This document shows, piece after piece, positions 1-4,170 of a stretch of DNA of 5,502 nt. The stretch's first letter is position 1; every line of letters starts with the position of its first letter. The position numbers and the translations under genes are program-made. The notes beneath the pieces were generated by a model. It was not told the origin of the DNA. It saw only the letters and a program-made list of their open reading frames with translations, and ran no database searches. Source of the DNA: Desulfovibrio sp. (GTDB taxonomy: Bacteria > Desulfobacterota > Desulfovibrionia > Desulfovibrionales > Desulfovibrionaceae); NCBI GenBank assembly GCA_028708195.1, contig JAQVZK010000169.1, positions 1 to 5,502 of the forward strand, written 5' to 3'.

Positions 1-519
1 AACGCCACATACAACGCACCGCCTAAACAGCCGTGGGATCATGTTTGGCCCCAGTGGACAGGCAATGCATGGAAGAGGGTTGATGACCACCGGGAACGCA
101 AGGAGCCGCTTTTTGCCGCCGCCGTGGTGCAAGATGCTACTGATTACTGGCTGCCGGGCGACACCAACGCCAGCCCGGCCCGGCAAATGAAAGAGATTGG
201 GCCGCTGCCAAAGAAAGCGGTTACAAAGCGCCCCGCAAAAACGGATGCCGAGCTGCTGGCCGAGGCCCAGGCAGATAAGCGAGGCGAGGTGCAGGCGGGC
301 TATGACGCCGCCGTGGCCGCATCTCTGACAATGCCGACAGCAAGCCCGACCGAGCAGGATATCATCATCGGCGCGGCTGCATTTGCCGCCGAGGATGCCG
401 AGGGCCTTGCGTATGTCATGCAAGCTCATGCGGCCAGACGAACGGAGTTGCTAGCAGCGGTAGAGGCAGCCGAAACCGCTGGAGATGTACTGGGTGTAGT
501 TGTGTCTTACGCGGTCTAA
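1..519 (+). CDS. Phage tail-associated protein (tail fibre or tail fibre assembly type), 5' truncated by window
   Basis: The frame is open from the first base, so this is the last 172 codons of a longer gene ending at TAA 517-519. The GTG at 124 is only an internal valine. The visible N-terminal part is tryptophan- and proline-rich (PKQPWDHVWPQW, residues 9-20), followed by a YWLPGD segment and GPLP. This wording resembles C-terminal parts of tail fibre or tail fibre assembly proteins in Desulfovibrio prophages. The second half is alanine- and glutamate-rich and probably helical (ELLAEAQADKR, then QAHAARRTELLAAVEAAE). No enzymatic motif or membrane segment is seen. A strong terminator follows 22 bases downstream, then a repeat pair that may mark the prophage end, so this would be the last phage gene. 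The phage assignment rests on remembered family resemblance and context; the exact tail role is uncertain. Confidence 0.6.
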   Translation, partial: NATYNAPPKQPWDHVWPQWTGNAWKRVDDHRERKEPLFAAAVVQDATDYWLPGDTNASPARQMKEIGPLPKKAVTKRPAKTDAELLAEAQADKRGEVQAGYDAAVAASLTMPTASPTEQDIIIGAAAFAAEDAEGLAYVMQAHAARRTELLAAVEAAETAGDVLGVVVSYAV

Positions 520-541
520 TTTTGCGTGCCATTAACGACAC

Positions 542-569
542 AAAAAGCGGGGTTTTGCCCCGCTTTTTT
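542..569 (+). terminator. Rho-independent terminator of the phage tail gene
   Basis: An 11-bp perfect stem (AAAAAGCGGGG at 542-552 with its complement at 558-568) encloses a 5-base loop (TTTTG) and ends in six T (564-569). It lies 22 bases after the tail gene stop. The matching A-run on the left means it could also work on the minus strand, but no minus-strand gene here needs it: the tRNA operon has its own terminator at 714-748. Confidence 0.9.
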
Positions 570-582
570 GCATGGCTGTTTA

Positions 583-619
583 TGCCAACTTGCGCGCGAA
601 TCAGTGCCAACTTGCGCGC
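583..619. repeat. Tandem 15-base direct repeat, 22-base period; candidate transposase-binding sites at a Mu-like prophage end
   Basis: The word TGCCAACTTGCGCGC occurs at 583-597 and again, without mismatch, at 605-619, giving a repeat unit of 22 bases. In phage Mu the right end carries two adjacent MuA sites of about 22 bp in the same orientation next to the terminal dinucleotide. Here the pair lies between the last tail gene and host tRNA genes, and a CA dinucleotide (633-634), which would be the terminal TG read inward, follows 14 bases after the second copy. The repeat is seen directly; its function is inferred. A pair of regulator half-sites is the alternative. Confidence 0.55.
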
Positions 620-633
620 CCGCTTATTTTAAC

Positions 634-711
634 AGGTAGAGCCAGTTTTGCTGACATGCTTATAGCTTTAAGCTTTACGGACCCCCCCGCCTAGCGGGGG
701 GGGTTCTACCT
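634..711. repeat. Inverted repeat enclosing a GC-rich hairpin, function unknown
   Basis: AGGTAGAGCC (634-643) can pair with GGTTCTACCT (702-711), allowing one G-T wobble. Inside are a 5-bp hairpin (658-662 with 669-673) and a very GC-rich hairpin, seven C plus GC at 682-690 pairing with GC plus seven G at 694-702, loop CTA. The GC hairpin has no T-run on either side, so it is not a typical intrinsic terminator. It sits between the proposed prophage end and the tRNA terminator. Confidence 0.35.
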
Positions 712-713
712 AC

Positions 714-748
714 AAAAAAAGGGGTCACATCTTTCGATGTAACCCTTT
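714..748 (-). terminator. Terminator of the tRNA-Gln/tRNA-Glu operon
   Basis: On the minus strand GGGTTACATC (745-736) pairs with GATGTGACCC (731-722), a 10-bp stem with one G-T wobble. It closes on a GAAA (GNRA-type) tetraloop and is followed by a T-tract from the A-run at 714-720. It starts about 9 bases after the tRNA-Glu CCA end, as expected for an intrinsic terminator of a tRNA operon. Confidence 0.88.
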
Positions 749-756
749 GAAAAAAT

Positions 757-833
757 TGGCGTCCCCAAGGGGATTTGAACCCCTGTCGACGGCGTGAAAG
801 GCCGTTGTCCTGGGCCGGCTAGACGATGGGGAC
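757..833 (-). tRNA. tRNA-Glu (anticodon UUC)
   Basis: On the minus strand the acceptor 5' arm GTCCCCA (833-827) pairs with TGGGGAC, followed by discriminator G (760) and an encoded CCA (759-757). The anticodon stem ACGGC/GCCGT holds the loop CTTTCAC, anticodon TTC at 798-796. The T-arm is GGGGT TCAAATC CCC-type. All arms are intact, so the gene should be functional. It is the second gene of a two-tRNA transcript, 9 bases after tRNA-Gln. Its 3' end faces the phage gene side, the usual orientation for tRNA-targeting integrases, but the repeat pair at 583-619 points to a Mu-like mechanism instead. Confidence 0.97.
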
Positions 834-842
834 GCACTGTGT

Positions 843-917
843 TGGCTGGGCTGCAAGGACTCGAACCTTGATTAACGGAGTCAGAATCCGTCGTCCTGCC
901 AATTGAACGACAGCCCA
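843..917 (-). tRNA. tRNA-Gln (anticodon CUG)
   Basis: On the minus strand the acceptor 5' arm TGGGCTG (917-911) pairs with CAGCCCA, followed by discriminator G and an encoded CCA (845-843). The anticodon stem ACGGA/TCCGT holds the loop TTCTGAC, anticodon CTG at 884-882. The T-arm is CAAGG TTCGAGT CCTTG. It is the first gene of the operon with tRNA-Glu. A plausible small open frame overlaps both tRNAs on the same strand and should not be annotated. Confidence 0.97.
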
Positions 918-929
918 ACACGAAGAGTG

Positions 930-958
930 TGTATATGTGATGGTTGCGCCGCTGTCAA
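930..958 (-). promoter_or_regulatory. Sigma-70 promoter of the tRNA-Gln/tRNA-Glu operon
   Basis: On the minus strand a perfect -35 box TTGACA (958-953) is separated by 17 bases from a near-consensus -10 box TATACA (935-930). Transcription would start around 922-924, only a few bases before the mature 5' end of tRNA-Gln at 917, as is usual for strong stable-RNA promoters. Confidence 0.88.
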
Positions 959-1789
959 GCAGGAAAATTAAAAAACTCATTTTTCTTATTCACTCTGGGG
1001 AGATATGACTCCCTCTCTGCTCTCAAAGAATGGCTGTACGGGCAGCTTCACCCGGTCAATAAAAGCATAAGGCACTGCCCGCCAGCAGCCAGCTGCGCTG
1101 AAGGTGCTTTGCAAGCCATTCCCGCACGATGGCACGGCCCTAGCGCGGCTTTCGCCTGGCGCCTTACAGAATATCCCGCACGTATGCCAAGAATAAGCCT
1201 ATTTTTGCCCAGGCCTGGTGCTTATACTCCCCTTCGCCCAGAATTGCACACAAGCACTTGTGCCAGGGGTGATCCTCATTCTGCCCCGCCTCCGTGCTTC
1301 TGCCCCCCCCTCATAAATCACACGCCAGCACCCAACACATATACCAAGGGATAGCCTATTTCTGGCTCGACCAGATGTTTTTGCACCTTCCTCATACATA
1401 TCTCATCCTGAACTGGCGGAAGCACTGTCAGTACGCACACTTATGCATGCATTGCCAACTACATATTATCTTTCACAATTCATGTAAATTACAATGAATA
1501 TTCCCCTGATTGATTAGTCATTCAGGTTGTTGCAGGTGCGGCCATTCAACTGAGTGAAGCGCAACTCTTTAAAAAAACAGCAGTAAATCGTGAAAAACTC
1601 TGATCGTACAACCAATCAGTCGCGCGGTACTTGCCTCACTTTTTTATAGCCAACCCACCACAATCATTCACATCAAGATCGTAAGGCTACTTGCGCCAAC
1701 CGATTTCCCGTGATATGTGATCAAACAACTATCCTTTTAACCCTAACTAGTTGTGAAAAAATGTTTATACCCTAACACTACATAATGCC
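959..1789. other. Long stretch with no supported gene
   Basis: I find no convincing coding region on either strand. The open frames here lack ribosome sites, overlap the tRNA promoter or have low-complexity, unlikely composition. Seen in it are a C-rich, G-poor plus-strand part at about 1225-1345 with a run of eight C, a perfect 10-bp palindrome CCAGGCCTGG at 1209-1218, and an inverted repeat CACAAG-CA-CTTGTG at 1249-1262. From about 1390 the sequence becomes more AT-rich, consistent with a regulatory region. A small RNA or a decayed gene cannot be excluded. Confidence 0.6.
1711..1776 (+). promoter_or_regulatory. Probable control region of the transporter operon
   Basis: Directly upstream of the first gene there are two copies of ACCCTAAC (1740-1747 and 1769-1776), 29 bases apart. 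There is also the palindrome AACTAGTT (1745-1752) and two TGTGA-type words (TGATATGTGATCA at 1711-1723; TTGTGAAA at 1751-1758), which resemble half-sites of CRP/FNR-family or Rex-type regulators. A possible -10 box TTATAC (1765-1770) has no good -35 box, which would fit an activator-dependent promoter. The words are seen; which regulator, if any, binds is not known. Confidence 0.3.
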
Positions 1790-1794
1790 GGAGG
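1790..1794 (+). promoter_or_regulatory. Ribosome binding site that fixes the transporter start
   Basis: GGAGG lies 6 bases before the ATG at 1801, the ideal distance. An in-frame TTG at 1795 abuts the GGAGG and cannot use it, so the ATG at 1801 is the better start. Confidence 0.85.
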
Positions 1795-1800
1795 TTGACA

Positions 1801-2910
1801 ATGGAAGACAGAGGAGTGCTGGGCAAAATCATCGCAATTATTCCCGGTTTGGTGCTGATGATAGGCACCTTGGCCGTATTGCGCATATATGCTGTTCCCT
1901 GGTTGAACAGCATCACGCTTTTTGGCGTAAAAGGCTGGCCTGTAAAGGTGCTGAGCCTCAACTATATCCTGCTTTCCATCATAGCGGGCATGTTGTTTCG
2001 AAATTTCCTTTTTCGGGGTAAAATCCCCGCCTGGGCGGATGCGGGCTTTCGCACCACCCGCCTCTTCATCAAAACAGGCGTTATTATGCTGGGGTCTCTG
2101 TATACCCTGCAAAGCCTTCTCAAGCTTGGCATCAGCGCGGCGCTGCTGATCATGGCTTTTGTGTTTGGCACAGTTTTTCTTATCATGTGGCTGAGTAAAA
2201 TTTGGAAAGTCGACCGTTCGGTGGCCGCTGTCATGGCTGCGGCCTGCGGCGTATGCGGCGTTTCAGCAGCTGTGGCAGCAGCGCCTGGTGTGCGCGCCCG
2301 GCCTGTTGACCTGGCCCTTGCCATTGCCACCATTTTGGGCTTCGGCATTGTTACAATGTTTATCAGCCCCTTTATCGGCAAAGCACTTAACCTGTCAGAC
2401 CTGCAGTACGGCGCGTGGGTGGGCACAGGCATTCTGAACTCGGGGCAGGTGCTTGCCACATGCCTTGCCTTCAACCCGGTGATCGCCCCCGGAACAGCCG
2501 TTGCCTACGGTGAAGTCTGGAACGTGGTGCGCGTCATCAGTATCCCCTTCGTGGTCTTTGCCATCACCGTCTGGTACTGGAAAGGCGAAGGCGAAGCCGA
2601 GCATATCAGCCTTAAAGAAATCCTTGTCTCCAAGTTCCCCATCTTCGTTCTGGGCTTTTTTGGCATGACCGCGCTGTCTTCTATGGGCATGCTTGGTGCC
2701 GAAGGGTCCGAGACGCTGCATCTTCTGCGCGACTGCATGCAGTGGATATTCGGCATCGGCCTTGTGGGCCAGGGAGCATACATCGACTTTCGTGAAATCA
2801 AGGCCGCAGGCGGCAAGCCTTTGCGCCTTGGCCTGACAGCAGGCATGGTAAAATATGTGCTGGCCCTCATTGTCATTATGTTGTTCATGCCCAAAACCGG
2901 CGCATTTTAG
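1801..2910 (+). CDS. YeiH/UPF0324-family integral membrane transporter (putative sulfate exporter family)
   Basis: This is a 369-residue, very hydrophobic protein with about ten membrane spans (roughly residues 8-30, 48-70, 87-105, 108-131, 140-160, 168-192, 205-226, 245-260, 277-298, 310-327 and 345-364, some perhaps re-entrant). The best family mark is the small-residue motif CGVCGVSAAVAAAPGVRA at residues 139-156, matching the conserved CGxSA...AP segment of the YeiH family (Pfam Cons_hypoth698, 'putative sulfate exporter'). GTGILNSGQV at 208-217 is a second polar element inside the membrane part. Family members are around 340-350 residues, so this one is slightly long. Substrate is unproven: the family name comes from sulfonate-degrading bacteria where a member is thought to export sulfate. 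It starts an operon with a sandwich-hybrid membrane protein and a USP. Family assignment is strong, substrate unknown; in a sulfate reducer, export of sulfite, sulfate or another anion is only a guess. Confidence 0.88.
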   Translation: MEDRGVLGKIIAIIPGLVLMIGTLAVLRIYAVPWLNSITLFGVKGWPVKVLSLNYILLSIIAGMLFRNFLFRGKIPAWADAGFRTTRLFIKTGVIMLGSLYTLQSLLKLGISAALLIMAFVFGTVFLIMWLSKIWKVDRSVAAVMAAACGVCGVSAAVAAAPGVRARPVDLALAIATILGFGIVTMFISPFIGKALNLSDLQYGAWVGTGILNSGQVLATCLAFNPVIAPGTAVAYGEVWNVVRVISIPFVVFAITVWYWKGEGEAEHISLKEILVSKFPIFVLGFFGMTALSSMGMLGAEGSETLHLLRDCMQWIFGIGLVGQGAYIDFREIKAAGGKPLRLGLTAGMVKYVLALIVIMLFMPKTGAF

Positions 2911-2925
2911 TTAAAGGAAGATGCC

Positions 2926-3321
2926 ATGAGTAACGAAAAGCAAAAAATGACGGTATTCAAAAATGACCGGCACGAGGATGTTGCTTCTATTATTTTTGCC
3001 GGGCTTGTAGTAATTTTTGTGCTTGGCTACATGGCCTTTATCGTACCCACGGTAAAGGTAAAGGCCAGCCAGGACGGCAAACTTATTTCAGTCGCAGTGG
3101 AAAAAGGGGCGCAAGTTAAAAGCGGTGACGTGATCTATTCTCTTGAAGTTGTTGAAAAGAAATGGAAAGACAATGTAATGGAAGAAAAGGTCGTCACCCG
3201 AGACGTGAGTGTCAAAGCCAACGGAAAAGTTCTTGATGTTCCCGGCAAGCCGGGTGCAGTGGTAAAAAAAGGCAAAGACACCATCATCGTACTGGATCAT
3301 GAAAAGGGGACGTTACCGTAA
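2926..3321 (+). CDS. Single-span membrane protein with biotinyl/lipoyl-like barrel-sandwich domain
   Basis: This 131-residue protein has a short charged N-terminus (1-18), one membrane helix at about 19-40, and a soluble domain at about 45-125. The domain shows the two-fold pattern of a biotinyl/lipoyl or barrel-sandwich hybrid fold: GKLISVAVEKGAQVKSGDVI (51-70), then GKVLDVPGKPGAVVKKGKD (100-118). Between the halves the usual EAMKM or DKA turn with the modified lysine is replaced by a longer charged stretch (EVVEKKWKDN at 74-83), so covalent biotin or lipoate is doubtful. Several lysines are present (78, 79, 81), so modification cannot be wholly excluded. AAAGGAAG at 2913-2920 serves as ribosome site. 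It starts 15 bases after the transporter stop, and its stop overlaps the next start by one base. A role as accessory subunit of the transporter is inferred from this coupling. The side of the membrane holding the domain is not certain. Confidence 0.8.
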   Translation: MSNEKQKMTVFKNDRHEDVASIIFAGLVVIFVLGYMAFIVPTVKVKASQDGKLISVAVEKGAQVKSGDVIYSLEVVEKKWKDNVMEEKVVTRDVSVKANGKVLDVPGKPGAVVKKGKDTIIVLDHEKGTLP

Positions 3322-3773
3322 TGTTTATGGCAGCGCCTAAAAACATATTATTGCTTCTTGATGAAGACAGTTCTGCGACTGCTGAAGCAGTGCGTGTTGC
3401 ACAGCAAAATTCCGCCCAGTTGACGGCCCTTTTCGTGCTGGATTCCACATGGAACGACTATGTGGGGCATGACTGGCTTTCGGGCAGTGGCTCACGTGCG
3501 GATTTTATCGACTACGTGCAGCAGCAAGAAGAAAAAAGCGCTGAAAAGGCCTTTGCCCGGCTTAAAAGCCTTGCGGACAAAAGCCTGAATATCCAGTGCA
3601 TCACTAAGGTTGGCAATGTGGTTGATCAGGCCCATCAAGAAATGCAAAATGGCTATGACCTGCTCGTCGCATCCAACCCTTTGCGACGCGGCCTTGAGCG
3701 GATTCGCGGCAACCTTGCCGCACTGTGTGAAAAGGCCCCCTGCCGGATACTGCTTGTACCAGCAGGCGACTAA
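3321..3773 (+). CDS. Universal stress protein (UspA) family, degenerate ATP-binding loop
   Basis: This 150-residue single-domain protein has the usual Usp length. The first strand and loop are KNILLLLDEDSSATAEAV (7-24), where the Asp at 14 matches the conserved adenine-contacting Asp of the family. Strand ALFVLD (36-41) follows, and the C-terminus APCRILLVPA (139-148) is the typical last Usp strand. The family's nucleotide loop, G-x2-G-x9-G-(S/T), reads ASNP...GN at residues 117-131: the first two glycines are replaced by Ala117 and Pro120 and the Ser/Thr by Asn131, so ATP binding is probably weak or lost. The ATG at 3321 overlaps the preceding stop (TAATG), and AGGGGA at 3305-3310 can serve it; an in-frame ATG at 3327 is a less likely start. 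As the last gene of the operon it probably acts as a cytoplasmic partner or sensor for the transporter, which is inference from context. Confidence 0.85.
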   Translation: MFMAAPKNILLLLDEDSSATAEAVRVAQQNSAQLTALFVLDSTWNDYVGHDWLSGSGSRADFIDYVQQQEEKSAEKAFARLKSLADKSLNIQCITKVGNVVDQAHQEMQNGYDLLVASNPLRRGLERIRGNLAALCEKAPCRILLVPAGD

Positions 3774-3886
3774 CAGACTGGCATGCCCGGCCTTGCGGTG
3801 AGTCTGCTTTCAAAAGCCAGAAATCCTGACTGTAACCTGCGCCCGATCAGGCAGACAGGCCAGACAGGGCCATAATACTCCTCAAG

Positions 3887-3934
3887 CGGCCAGCTTTTTC
3901 CGTTAAAATTTCGGAAAAAGCTGGCCGAACTTTT
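3887..3934 (+). terminator. Terminator of the transporter operon
   Basis: A perfect 16-bp stem (CGGCCAGCTTTTTCCG at 3887-3902 with its complement at 3912-3927) has a 9-base AT-rich loop and is followed by AAC and TTTT (3931-3934). It lies 113 bases after the USP stop. On the minus strand no T-run follows it, so it serves the plus-strand operon. Confidence 0.85.
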
Positions 3935-4033
3935 ATTAACCATCCAGTGGGATGGCTGCGCAGATGCTATTCAACCGGGTGATGTTTTTTTGTTGGGGGC
4001 ATTCGCTTGAGGTGACCTTAGTGTCATAGCAAA

Positions 4034-4081
4034 AGAGCATTTTCACTTTGAGAATAGATAGCCCCAAAGTGAAAATGCTCT
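4034..4081 (-). terminator. Terminator of the glutamine synthetase gene, or repeat-type long hairpin
   Basis: A perfect 17-bp inverted repeat (AGAGCATTTTCACTTTG at 4034-4050, complement at 4065-4081) encloses a 14-base loop. On the minus strand it is followed by TTTT (from 4033-4031 with the stem's last T), and it lies about 90 bases beyond the glutamine synthetase stop. Its AT-rich, perfectly paired arms and long loop also resemble a dispersed palindromic repeat used as a terminator. The remaining sequence between the two converging genes (3774-3886, 3935-4030, 4082-4170) shows only a weak 6-bp hairpin at 3940-3955. Confidence 0.7.
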
Positions 4082-4170
4082 AAAATCCTGGCACAGTATA
4101 AAACCCTGACTCATTGCAGGCCAGCAACCACCTGTCTGTTGGTGCCAACCGGCGTAATCCCACCACTCCC

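Noticed and set aside
583..619. CRISPR array
   Set aside because: There are only two copies, the repeat is 15 bases and the gap 7 bases, which does not fit repeat and spacer sizes of CRISPR loci.
757..800. Integrase-type attachment site in the 3' end of tRNA-Glu
   Set aside because: The tRNA's 3' end does face the phage side, but no second copy of the tRNA 3' sequence is visible in the window, and the 22-base-period repeats favour a Mu-like end. It remains possible if the far end shows a tRNA fragment.
706..921. 71-residue open frame on the minus strand across both tRNA genes
   Set aside because: It is a read-through of the two tRNAs; such frames are well-known false calls, and the tRNA structures explain every base.
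1130..1145. Sigma-54 promoter starting with TGGCAC
   Set aside because: The -24 box TGGCAC is present but the -12 element reads TAGC instead of TTGC, and no gene follows at a suitable distance.
944..1354. 136-residue open frame on the plus strand
   Set aside because: It starts with TTG inside the tRNA promoter region without a ribosome site and has a patchy Pro/Ala/His/Cys-rich composition with no recognisable domain.
1710..1724. FNR box (TTGAT-N4-ATCAA)
   Set aside because: The nearest match has a 5-base spacer and only four symmetric base pairs, too weak to call; kept only as part of a general control region.
1962..2474. 170-residue open frame on the minus strand inside the transporter gene
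   Set aside because: It is an antisense shadow of the clearly coding membrane transporter; composition is Arg/Ala/Pro/Met-rich with no domain.
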